DNA of 9,221 nucleotides. Source: RGIG4140 sp045655105. GTDB lineage: Bacteria > Pseudomonadota > Alphaproteobacteria > CAAHEQ01 > UBA3637. The translations under genes were made by a program, and so were the position numbers. The stretch lies in contig JAZOOQ010000042.1 in the NCBI GenBank assembly GCA_045655105.1, positions 1 to 9,221 on the forward strand, given 5' to 3'. The notes under the pieces are model-generated. The model saw only the letters and a program-made list of their open reading frames with translations. It was not told the DNA's origin and searched no databases. How positions within the stretch are numbered: the first letter of the stretch is position 1; every line of letters begins with the position of its first letter. Positions 1-6,461 of the stretch are shown here, piece after piece.

Positions 1-1
1 A

Positions 2-244
2 TCCATTTATGCAAATGTTTCTATCCTTAACGATTTTGCAGGCAAAACAAAAACATCTTTCACCTATCAATCTCAAGAAACAAAAACAAGGGATGATATG
101 GGCGGAGCATGGACAGAGTTTGCCGTTGGTGGCACCTATAAGCTGAATAAAAATACGGCTCTTTATGGTGAGTTTGCAACCAGTAAGGGAACGGATTTAA
201 CAAATCCAATTCAATGGTCTATTGGTTTAAGGCTTAGTTTTTAG
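2..244 (+). CDS. Autotransporter outer-membrane beta-barrel protein, C-terminal fragment
   Basis: This is the 3' end of a gene that starts before the window; 80 codons and a TAG stop are present. The translation alternates polar and hydrophobic residues in short stretches such as SFTYQSQ, WTEFAVGGTYKL, TALYGEFATS and WSIGLRLSF, which read as the last four or so transmembrane beta-strands of a barrel. The last residue is Phe, as expected for the C-terminal beta-signal that the BAM complex recognises when it inserts barrels into the outer membrane. The pattern TYKLNKNTALYGEFATSKG is typical of the autotransporter (type Va) barrel domain, in which the barrel anchors and helps export an N-terminal passenger. 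The passenger lies outside the window, so its function cannot be stated. Another outer-membrane barrel family is possible but less likely. The gene ends six bases before a strong hairpin terminator. Confidence 0.8.
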   Translation, partial: SIYANVSILNDFAGKTKTSFTYQSQETKTRDDMGGAWTEFAVGGTYKLNKNTALYGEFATSKGTDLTNPIQWSIGLRLSF

Positions 245-249
245 GGGAT

Positions 250-280
250 AAAAAAAGCGCTCTTTTTGAGCGCTTTTTTA
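250..280. terminator. Bidirectional rho-independent terminator
   Basis: GCGCTC (257-262) pairs perfectly with GAGCGC (268-273) around a TTTTT loop. Seven A residues precede the stem (250-256) and six T residues follow it (274-279), so both strands give a GC-rich hairpin followed by a U tract. It lies just after the autotransporter stop on the plus strand and ten bases beyond the stop of the minus-strand ArgE-like gene, so it probably ends both convergent transcripts. Confidence 0.92.
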
Positions 281-290
281 ATGAGGTGCT

Positions 291-1412
291 TTAAAGAGGA
301 TTCTTTAAATTTTTGATAATATTTAAAAATTTGTTTTTAAAATTTTCTAATTCATTGATTTTAATATGTTCATTATTTGTATGAGCTAATGATTCATCTC
401 CAGGACCGAAAATAACTGTTTCAATGCCATATTCTTGATAAAATCCAGCTTCAGTGGCATAATCAAGAGAAGTCACAAATGAAGAGGGATTTTCCTTTTG
501 AATGGCTGGAATAATTTTTGATTCTATATTTCCTTTAAAACATGGCATACAATCTGTTTCAAATAAAGTAACGGGAGTGCCCCTATATTCTTTGGAAAGA
601 GCGTTATGATAGGCTTGAATTTGTTTAATCACTTCATTTGATTTTTCTTGATTATTTGAGCGTATTTCAAAATCAATTGTTGCATCTGGGGCAACAAGAT
701 TACATCCCGTTCCTCCATTTAACAAGCCAACATTCAAGGTGAGATCGCTGTTTTGATAGAGCAGGGCAGTTTGTTCAATAAAATTAACCAAGCGAGCGGC
801 AATATAAAGAGCATTAATACCATTTTCTGGATGACTTGAATGACAAGCTTTTCCAATGATTTTGGTTTGCAATCCTCTAAACCCTTTGCTTTTAATGCCA
901 ATTTTAAGATTTGTTGGTTCTAAAACAATGGCGTATTGGGGTTTGATATTCTTTTGTTTGAAAAATTGAATGATAGATGTGATGCCTTGACAAGAAGTTT
1001 CTTCATCAGAGGTAAAACAAAGAAAAATAGGAATATTTAAGGCTTTTAATTCTTTTAAAGAGCTGAGTAAAATAGCAACAGATTGTTTCATATCAACAGC
1101 TCCTCTGCCAAAAATGCAGTTGTTAATTATGCTTGCTTTAAAAGGGTTTATTGTCCATTCTTCATCTTTTGCTGGAACGGTATCTAAATGACATGAAAAT
1201 AAAATGCCATCCGAAATATCATTAAAATTGCTAACATTAATACCAGCAACTAAATTGAATAAATGACCAGTTTTGTTTTTGATGCGTACACAAGATATTT
1301 TTTCTTGTTCAAAATATGAAATAATATATTGAATGATATCAGAATTTTCTTTTAAAGGGTTGTCTGTTCTAATTTCAATGAGCTCTGATAAAATTTTAAC
1401 TGTATCTTGCAT
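291..1412 (-). CDS. ArgE-like M20 metallopeptidase (acetylornithine deacetylase family)
   Basis: A 373-residue cytoplasmic zinc amidohydrolase of peptidase family M20 (the ArgE/DapE/Acy1 group). The catalytic set appears complete: HLDTVP with His75 and Asp77, GRGAVDMK with the bridging Asp107, SDEET with Glu137 (general base) and Glu138, Glu165 in VLEPT, and His344 in LAHTNNEH. The dimerisation-lid motif CHSSHPENGINA carries His191, which in this family reaches into the partner active site. The C-terminal stretch with TEAGFYQEYGIET and GPGDESLAH is closer to acetylornithine deacetylase than to DapE, and the length fits ArgE (about 380 residues). ArgE removes the acetyl group from N2-acetylornithine to give ornithine in arginine synthesis. 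No other arginine gene is in the window, so the substrate is not confirmed by context, and another N-acyl amino acid is possible. The start is fixed by a strong Shine-Dalgarno four bases upstream. Confidence 0.82.
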   Translation of the reverse strand: MQDTVKILSELIEIRTDNPLKENSDIIQYIISYFEQEKISCVRIKNKTGHLFNLVAGINVSNFNDISDGILFSCHLDTVPAKDEEWTINPFKASIINNCIFGRGAVDMKQSVAILLSSLKELKALNIPIFLCFTSDEETSCQGITSIIQFFKQKNIKPQYAIVLEPTNLKIGIKSKGFRGLQTKIIGKACHSSHPENGINALYIAARLVNFIEQTALLYQNSDLTLNVGLLNGGTGCNLVAPDATIDFEIRSNNQEKSNEVIKQIQAYHNALSKEYRGTPVTLFETDCMPCFKGNIESKIIPAIQKENPSSFVTSLDYATEAGFYQEYGIETVIFGPGDESLAHTNNEHIKINELENFKNKFLNIIKNLKNPL

Positions 1413-1416
1413 CTTA

Positions 1417-1424
1417 TCCTCCTT
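1417..1424 (-). promoter_or_regulatory. Strong ribosome binding site of the ArgE-like gene
   Basis: On the minus strand AAGGAGGA is followed by TAAG and then the ATG at 1412. This near-complete anti-16S match fixes the start codon, although the four-base spacer is short. Confidence 0.85.
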
Positions 1425-1433
1425 GCTTTGTTA

Positions 1434-1461
1434 GTTAAAACAAAAATAACCATCTTGTCAA
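1434..1461 (-). promoter_or_regulatory. Probable sigma-70-type promoter of the ArgE-like gene
   Basis: A perfect -35 box TTGACA (minus strand, 1456-1461) is followed after 16 bases by TTTAAC (1434-1439), four of six matches to the -10 consensus. It sits in the 63-bp gap after the stop of the 543-residue gene, so the ArgE-like gene can be transcribed alone, though read-through from the upstream gene is also possible because I see no terminator in the gap. Confidence 0.5.
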
Positions 1462-1475
1462 GGAGATATGTTTAT

Positions 1476-3107
1476 TTAACCCGTGCGTTGATGTGTTTGA
1501 TGTATTGTTTGTAATGGTATTTGCTGTTTCCATTTTTGAATAACGGCTGCTTTTTGATATTCTTGTAATGTATATTTTGCTAATTGTTGAATGGAAATTT
1601 GATTTTTAAGAGAAAACGAAATAATACTTGGATTTTTGGTTTGTTTAAGAGCTAAAATTGAAAAAATATCATTTTTTAAATAAGTAGGAATGGCTTTTTG
1701 ATTTTGTGGGAATGATAAAATAGTAGAAACAAAACTTTTCGTTCCACCAGAATGAAGAAGGCCTAATCCTAAAAGTTCCATTTCTTTTTTTGAAAGAGGA
1801 ATGTTTTTATCAATATTATCAATGAGCTCGGAAATTTCATCTGAAACAGTTGGTAACGATTTGTTTTCTAATGTTATTTGTTTTGCAAGATTAGGTTGTT
1901 TATTTTTAATTTCTGTTAATTTTTCAATGAGTTCTTTAGGTGTTAATTGTTTGCTGCTTCCTAGTTTTACTTTAAATGCTTTTTTGATTATGGCTTTTGA
2001 GAAAGTTTCTCTTTCTTCTTTTGTTAAATGCATGCCAGCCAAACATTCTAATTTCGTTTTGCAGTCAGTTGTTTTTAAATATTTTTTTATCAGTTTTTCA
2101 TATTTATAGAGTTGTCTATTTGAAAAACGTTTAAAATCAAAATGCCCATTTTTATCAGTTGGAAAGAGTTTTGATCCTTGAAGATGGGGGTTATCTAATA
2201 TCCAAAGTTGGGCATCTTCAATAATAAGTGTGGCAACTTTATCTCGATTAAGAGATTTTTTCTTTAACGTTTCATCAATGAATTTATTTCTATTTTCTTT
2301 TGTTTTCTTTTCTCGTTGTTTTTTAATGTCAGAAAGCTGTAATTGAACATTTTGCAATAATTTAAATGGAATATTAAAGAGCGCAAAACCAAATGAAAAA
2401 CCAATATCTGCCATTGTTTTTTGTTGTGCGAGTTTATCAAGAGCTGCCCAGATGACTTCTTCTCGAAATTTTTCCCAGTTAAATTCGCCTGATGTATCTT
2501 CAAATTCTTCTTCATCGGCATAAGTTGCATTTTTTAAAAGATCCTCATAAATCTTTTCTTTTTCTTTTTTTAAATCTTCAAGTTTTTTTTCTTTGAGGTT
2601 TTTTAAAAAATCTTCAATTACTTGTGAAATAATTTCGTTATAATTGATTTCATCCAAAATTTCAGGATGTTGTAATTCTTCTTGAAGTTGAAAAGCTTTT
2701 TGATTGAAGCTTGAAGAAGGATTAAATAAATTGTTATCTATAGAAAGAAAGGCGTTTCTTTCAATTTTATTTTCCCTAGCCAATTGGTATGTATTCATCA
2801 AATTTTGGTATTTGTGAACGAAATTAATCTTGTTAATAAGATCTGTTGTTTTGTTAATGTTATTAAAAAGATCTAAAACAAATTTATTACCAATCATATG
2901 CGGAGAAACAAGTTTAAGAAAAGTGTTAATTTGGTCATCACTTCTTAAGGCTTGTTTGCTTAAAGAGGTAAGTAAACATTCTTTAAAATAACTTGGATTA
3001 TTCAATCCGCAAATTTTTGTTAAAGCTTTCACATTAACATCATAAATGTGATTGCATTTCAAGCTATAGGTCTGCAACAATGCAGGGGGAATTGTTATTT
3101 GAACCAT
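1476..3107 (-). CDS. Hypothetical protein, 543 aa, with charged coiled-coil-like region
   Basis: I do not recognise this family. The protein is soluble-looking and mostly helical in composition, with no signal peptide. Residues about 1-125 are mixed helical. Residues about 157-192 (ending in KKLEDLKKEKEKIYEDLL) are very rich in Lys and Glu with a heptad-like pattern, suggesting a coiled coil. An acidic linker (197-209) follows. Residues about 235-251 (IGFSFGFALFNIPFKLL) form a short hydrophobic, Phe-rich patch, then another basic helix (261-285) rich in Lys and Arg. The C-terminal half is helical, and the last 40 residues are Gln-rich. No catalytic motif is visible. The start is supported by AAGGAG four bases upstream and by a TTGACA box further up. 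It is transcribed away from the ankyrin gene, from a shared control region. A structural or protein-interaction role is only a guess. Confidence 0.82.
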   Translation of the reverse strand: MVQITIPPALLQTYSLKCNHIYDVNVKALTKICGLNNPSYFKECLLTSLSKQALRSDDQINTFLKLVSPHMIGNKFVLDLFNNINKTTDLINKINFVHKYQNLMNTYQLARENKIERNAFLSIDNNLFNPSSSFNQKAFQLQEELQHPEILDEINYNEIISQVIEDFLKNLKEKKLEDLKKEKEKIYEDLLKNATYADEEEFEDTSGEFNWEKFREEVIWAALDKLAQQKTMADIGFSFGFALFNIPFKLLQNVQLQLSDIKKQREKKTKENRNKFIDETLKKKSLNRDKVATLIIEDAQLWILDNPHLQGSKLFPTDKNGHFDFKRFSNRQLYKYEKLIKKYLKTTDCKTKLECLAGMHLTKEERETFSKAIIKKAFKVKLGSSKQLTPKELIEKLTEIKNKQPNLAKQITLENKSLPTVSDEISELIDNIDKNIPLSKKEMELLGLGLLHSGGTKSFVSTILSFPQNQKAIPTYLKNDIFSILALKQTKNPSIISFSLKNQISIQQLAKYTLQEYQKAAVIQKWKQQIPLQTIHQTHQRTG

Positions 3108-3111
3108 AGGG

Positions 3112-3117
3112 CTCCTT
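3112..3117 (-). promoter_or_regulatory. Ribosome binding site of the 543-aa gene
   Basis: Minus-strand AAGGAG followed by CCCT and the ATG at 3107. It supports the chosen start. Confidence 0.8.
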
Positions 3118-3137
3118 TTATCTTTTTTAATGCTAAA

Positions 3138-3166
3138 TCAATATTACTTTTTTTTGTGTTTGTCAA
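3138..3166 (-). promoter_or_regulatory. Probable promoter of the 543-aa gene
   Basis: On the minus strand a perfect TTGACA (3161-3166) is followed by a 17-base spacer containing eight consecutive A residues, then TATTGA (3138-3143), which matches the -10 consensus in only three positions. AATATT, two bases nearer the -35 box (15-base spacer), is an alternative -10. The -35 box is convincing; the exact -10 is not. Confidence 0.5.
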
Positions 3167-3172
3167 GTATAT

Positions 3173-3197
3173 AAAATAACAAACAAGCAATTATTTT
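3173..3197. promoter_or_regulatory. Inverted repeat between divergent promoters, possible operator
   Basis: AAAATAA (3173-3179) and TTATTTT (3191-3197) are perfect inverted copies separated by 11 bases. The centre (3185) lies close to midway between the two outward-facing -35 boxes (3166 and 3213), where a regulator could act on both genes. The arms are A+T only, and in DNA this A+T-rich a 7-bp match can arise by chance. Confidence 0.25.
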
Positions 3198-3212
3198 GAA
3201 TAAAAAAAACAA

Positions 3213-3241
3213 TTGACAAAAAGTTAATATTATGATATTAT
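3213..3241 (+). promoter_or_regulatory. Strong sigma-70-type promoter of the ankyrin / repeat-protein operon
   Basis: TTGACA (3213-3218), a 17-base spacer and TATTAT (3236-3241) match the consensus in 11 of 12 positions. An in-frame upstream ATG at 3232 lies inside this element, so it cannot be the normal start; the transcript would begin around 3248 and the ATG at 3274 is used. Confidence 0.8.
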
Positions 3242-3260
3242 TCCTAAACTTAAAAAGTAT

Positions 3261-3267
3261 AGAGAGG
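3261..3267 (+). promoter_or_regulatory. Ribosome binding site that sets the ankyrin-protein start
   Basis: AGAGAGG lies six bases before the ATG at 3274. The earlier in-frame ATG at 3232 has no such site and overlaps the -10 box, so the protein is 196 residues rather than 210. Confidence 0.7.
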
Positions 3268-3273
3268 TTTTTT

Positions 3274-3864
3274 ATGCTGCAAAAAGAAATTAGAACAGCG
3301 ATAAATGAAGCAAAAATGAAGGATGAAGGCATTTTCTTGAATTATCAATATGATTTTTCAAGCGTGAAAGAGGTTTTGATGCAATATCCTGAATTAATTG
3401 ATTCGCAAGATGAAGAAGGAAACACGCTCTTGCATCATTTGGTTGATCCAAAAGCAGTTGTTAACGGATTGAATTTAAAAGAAGTTTTGCAATATAACCC
3501 TAATCCTTATGTGAAAAATAAAGAAGGGTTAACGCCTCGTTTAGTTTTATTGTCAGATGAAGCTTGTTTTGATAAAAATTATGAACAAGATATTTTGTCC
3601 GCCTATGAACAAAGCTATATGTCAACACAAACTGCTGAAATTTTTAAGGGAATTGTGTTATTAATGGGTAAAATTGAAGAAGGCGAAAAGTCTGATGATC
3701 AATATGTTTCATATCAAGAAAATATGACTCTTTCTATTTTGAACTTGTTTGGGGCAGGGAATCAAAAATTGGCATATATGCAAGAGCAAAATAAAGCTAG
3801 TAATAACAGGCTATCAGTTATTAAACGCAAAATATTGCTTGAAAAAACACTTTCAAAATTTTAA
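3274..3864 (+). CDS. Ankyrin-repeat-like protein, 196 aa
   Basis: A small cytoplasmic-looking protein without signal peptide or membrane segment. Residues about 28-95 resemble ankyrin repeats. VKEVLMQYPELID (31-43) looks like the second helix of a repeat. DEEGNTLLHHLVD (46-58) matches the ankyrin signature (D..GnTpLHhAv), and KEVLQYNPNPYVKNKEGLTPRLVL (split here as 69-80 and 81-92) gives the helix, loop and start of the next repeat. Residues 96-196 are helical and charged, and I cannot assign them. Ankyrin repeats are protein-binding modules, common in host-associated bacteria. This protein has only about two, fewer than a typical binding array. It has its own strong promoter and is followed after 29 bases by the eight-module gene, so the two are probably co-transcribed and may act together. 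The partner and function are unknown. Confidence 0.8.
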   Translation: MLQKEIRTAINEAKMKDEGIFLNYQYDFSSVKEVLMQYPELIDSQDEEGNTLLHHLVDPKAVVNGLNLKEVLQYNPNPYVKNKEGLTPRLVLLSDEACFDKNYEQDILSAYEQSYMSTQTAEIFKGIVLLMGKIEEGEKSDDQYVSYQENMTLSILNLFGAGNQKLAYMQEQNKASNNRLSVIKRKILLEKTLSKF

Positions 3865-3893
3865 TTCTTAGTTTTTTTAAGCGGATATTAGCA

Positions 3894-6395
3894 ATGAATC
3901 AATCAATAAGAATTGAAGAGAAAAACAAAAATTATTTTTCTTTAAATAAAATTATGAGGCATTTTTCTGCCTATCCACAGGCAACAAAGTTTTTGAAAGA
4001 TTCTTTTGATGATTTAAAAAAATCAAACGTTATATATTTTAAGAAAAATAATAATCAAGAAGAAAGAGTTTCTTTATTTTTCAATTCCTCAGCAACTAAG
4101 GAACCTATTGGGGTTTTAAAAGAATGGTTTTCTTTGTTTTTAATGAAAAATAAAGAAGAATTTATTAAGTTTGGTTGTTCTCGAAAAGAAATAGCCTTAT
4201 TAATGACATTAGATGAGGAAGATGAAACTATAACAAATTTAATTTCATTAGAACAATTGGCATTAAAGATTGCGCCCAAATCTTTTAAAAATCAAATTAT
4301 ATCATTTATTGAAGAAAAATGTTTAACAGATTTGTTTTTAAAAGAAGATGCTATTTTGGGAAAGCAAATAAAGCCAATGTTTGTTTCAAAATCAATCAAT
4401 GCTAAAAAACAAGTTTTTTATTTAAGATTAGACGGTTATGATAAATTTATGGCTGTTTATCAAAATAAAATATTAGATATGTTAAAGAAAAGAAAAAACG
4501 AAACATATATAACTGAAGTTCAAAAATATGAAGGATTAAGCTTATACAATTCACAAAAAGAAGAATATATTTGCTTATGGGATTTAGCAAAAAAGTTTTG
4601 TTTGAATTCAACATGTTGTGGTGATTTTGCAAACTATATTGAGGAAAATTTTTTAAATTTAACATATCAAGATGATGAAGGTAACGAGACAAGTGTATTT
4701 GCTTGTCGTCATTTAAAAAATGGTGTTGTTCGATATTATTTCAAAAAGAAAGCTCTTCCCTTTTTTAAAGAAAATTTTGCACCTGTTTTAAAAGAAAAGG
4801 CTTTAGAAATTGAAAAACAATCAGAATTAGTTGATTTAAGAACATTTGTTCGAATGATGAGTAAAAATAAATCTCATGCTGAAAAGAATTTAAGGGAATT
4901 CATTAAGGAAAAATGTTTGTCTGATTATATAACTGTTCTTGATGAAAATGCAAAACAACGAAAAATATTTATTTTTGAACAACCTGTTAGAAATTATATC
5001 TATATCCATCGCCAGGCTATTCCTGCTTTTGTTAAAAAATATAAAAATGAATTAAAGAGTATAGGTTTTGTTTCATTAGATATGGATATAAAAGAACGCA
5101 AAAAACTTTCTAAAGATGAAAATTTTATGCCTGTTTTTGCTTTAGCTTCTTATTTGGGGGTTCCAAAAAAAGAATTTGAAACCTTTAAATCTTTTGTTTT
5201 ATCTGTTAAGAATGATCAAAATAAAAAAGTTGATTCTTTTTTTCATGAGACAAGCATGAATTTATATATTCGTAAAGAAAAAATAACTGATTTTATAAAT
5301 CAATTTAAAAGAGATTTACTTAAATTTTCTTTGGATGACTCATATTTAAGTTTTTTACTTGGCGAACAGATATTCCAAAGAAAAACAACAGAAATGATTC
5401 CTATTCGAAATTTTTTAAAACTTTTTAAAATTCCTCAATATAAAAAGATTATGGATTTATTTTATGATGAATTTTTAACAAAAGATGAAACAGTTTTGAT
5501 TGATGGAAAAGAAGAATTTGTTTTTGAACCAGCATTTTATAATGCTAAGAAAAAATATTATTTTAAAAATGATCAAGTGATGAAAGCCTTTATTCAAAAA
5601 AATAAAGAAACATTAATCACAAAATTTAATATTTCACCTATACGTTTGAATTTTATTTTAACTGGGAAAAAGTTACAGTTATTAGATGATAATGTTATCT
5701 TAATAAGAGATTTATCGGGTGTTTTACATAAAAGAGATTTTATCACTTTAGAAAATTTAAAATTGTTTATGAACGATACCTATCCGAGCAAAAATGAAAA
5801 GGGGGATATTGTTCAAAAACCAATGGTTCATGTTTGCTTATCTCCTAAATGTGCGCGTCAGCTTTATGTGATGGATAAGGAAGCTATAAAATATTTTGCA
5901 TTGAAATATAAAGAAAAATTTCAAATTAGTGGTGCTGTTATTGAAGCATTATGGGGTAAAAAAGATATTGTTTTAAGGCATAATGACTTTATGGGATTAT
6001 ATAGTTTTTGCTATATTCTTGGAAAAAATCCAAATTCCAGATTAGGTAATCAAAATGCGCAGTTTATTGATAAGGTTTATGATTTAATAGAAAAAAAGTA
6101 TCAAAATGTTACTTTTGATTTTTGTGTTGAAGGTGAATTTAAACAAAAGTTGCCTCTTTTTAAAGAAGTATTTACAAAAAATGGCAAAAGAAGTTGGCAA
6201 ATTAATTTTTTAGGTGTTATTGATTTTATTAAAATGGCAGAAAAAGATTTAATTGCCATTGGATTTAATAAAGAACGTTTAATTTTTTCATTTTTAGAAT
6301 TCAATGAAAAATTAAAAAGATATCAAGAAAATGTTAGTCGATCTTATTTTAATCATAAGCAAAAACAGTTAAACAAAGAAAAACAACGCTCATAG
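3894..6395 (+). CDS. Large lysine-rich protein built from eight diverged tandem modules, 833 aa
   Basis: I do not recognise the family. The protein is very rich in Lys, Phe and Asn/Asp, has no signal peptide or membrane helix, and the coding DNA is strongly A+T biased. Reading it by eye, nearly the whole length is one module repeated eight times: residues about 14-104, 116-200, 225-308, 312-392, 411-490, 501-591, 601-689 and 698-802. Each has an N-terminal helix (SLEQLALKI, CLWDLAKKF, VFALASYLG, LIRDLSGVL), a second helix with F..fi.e, a polar stretch often containing D..g, then an aromatic strand and helix such as RYYFKKKALPFFKENF, YIYIHRQAIPAFVKKY, KYYFKNDQVMKAFIQK and QLYVMDKEAIKYFALKY, and a tail i....i..ll.g. 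This order resembles degenerate winged-helix or excisionase-like DNA-binding domains, but that is inference. The start at 3894 has only a weak AGCGGA eight bases upstream, yet it keeps module 1 intact, and the gene is probably translated from the ankyrin-gene transcript. Residues 803-833 are a basic tail. Confidence 0.85.
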   Translation: MNQSIRIEEKNKNYFSLNKIMRHFSAYPQATKFLKDSFDDLKKSNVIYFKKNNNQEERVSLFFNSSATKEPIGVLKEWFSLFLMKNKEEFIKFGCSRKEIALLMTLDEEDETITNLISLEQLALKIAPKSFKNQIISFIEEKCLTDLFLKEDAILGKQIKPMFVSKSINAKKQVFYLRLDGYDKFMAVYQNKILDMLKKRKNETYITEVQKYEGLSLYNSQKEEYICLWDLAKKFCLNSTCCGDFANYIEENFLNLTYQDDEGNETSVFACRHLKNGVVRYYFKKKALPFFKENFAPVLKEKALEIEKQSELVDLRTFVRMMSKNKSHAEKNLREFIKEKCLSDYITVLDENAKQRKIFIFEQPVRNYIYIHRQAIPAFVKKYKNELKSIGFVSLDMDIKERKKLSKDENFMPVFALASYLGVPKKEFETFKSFVLSVKNDQNKKVDSFFHETSMNLYIRKEKITDFINQFKRDLLKFSLDDSYLSFLLGEQIFQRKTTEMIPIRNFLKLFKIPQYKKIMDLFYDEFLTKDETVLIDGKEEFVFEPAFYNAKKKYYFKNDQVMKAFIQKNKETLITKFNISPIRLNFILTGKKLQLLDDNVILIRDLSGVLHKRDFITLENLKLFMNDTYPSKNEKGDIVQKPMVHVCLSPKCARQLYVMDKEAIKYFALKYKEKFQISGAVIEALWGKKDIVLRHNDFMGLYSFCYILGKNPNSRLGNQNAQFIDKVYDLIEKKYQNVTFDFCVEGEFKQKLPLFKEVFTKNGKRSWQINFLGVIDFIKMAEKDLIAIGFNKERLIFSFLEFNEKLKRYQENVSRSYFNHKQKQLNKEKQRS
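3933..6299 (+). repeat. Eight tandem protein-level repeats within the 833-aa protein
   Basis: Approximate module DNA positions are 3933-4205, 4239-4493, 4566-4817, 4827-5069, 5124-5363, 5394-5666, 5694-5960 and 5985-6299. Module starts are spaced 87-109 residues apart. The repeats share position and residue type, not DNA identity, so they are old duplications rather than a recent expansion. The best conserved part is the aromatic strand and following helix, (Y/F)x(F/I)xxxxIxxFxxxxxxxL. Modules 1 and 8 are the most divergent. Boundaries are by eye and could shift by several residues. Confidence 0.65.
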
Positions 6396-6426
6396 AAAAT
6401 ATATATTTTACAATATATAAAATCAA

Positions 6427-6459
6427 ATAATTAAATTAATACTTTAAATATTTAATTGT
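6427..6459. terminator. Possible weak A+T-only convergent terminator
   Basis: AATTAAAT (6429-6436) pairs with ATTTAATT (6450-6457), extended by a wobble and an A-T pair to about ten pairs around a 13-base loop. It lies between the convergent 833-aa and 628-aa genes, where termination of both is expected. The stem has no G-C pair and no clean U tract, so it would be weak; in this composition it may be chance. Confidence 0.25.
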
Positions 6460-6461
6460 CT

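Noticed and set aside
1476..1550. AAVIQKWKQQ near the C-terminus of the 543-aa protein resembling a eukaryotic IQ (calmodulin-binding) motif
   Set aside because: The required Arg/Lys-Gly and later basic positions are missing, so the likeness is superficial.
1801..2109. Open frame on the plus strand inside the 543-aa gene
   Set aside because: It is antisense to a longer gene with good translation signals, and its Phe/Ser/Leu-rich product is typical of reading A+T-rich coding DNA backwards.
3232..3273. Upstream in-frame ATG that would lengthen the ankyrin protein by 14 residues
   Set aside because: It overlaps the -10 box of a near-consensus promoter and has no ribosome binding site, while the ATG at 3274 follows AGAGAGG.
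6396..6426. ATTTTA / TAAAAT inverted repeat just after the 833-aa gene as a terminator
   Set aside because: The stem is six A+T pairs with no U tract behind it, well within chance for this composition.
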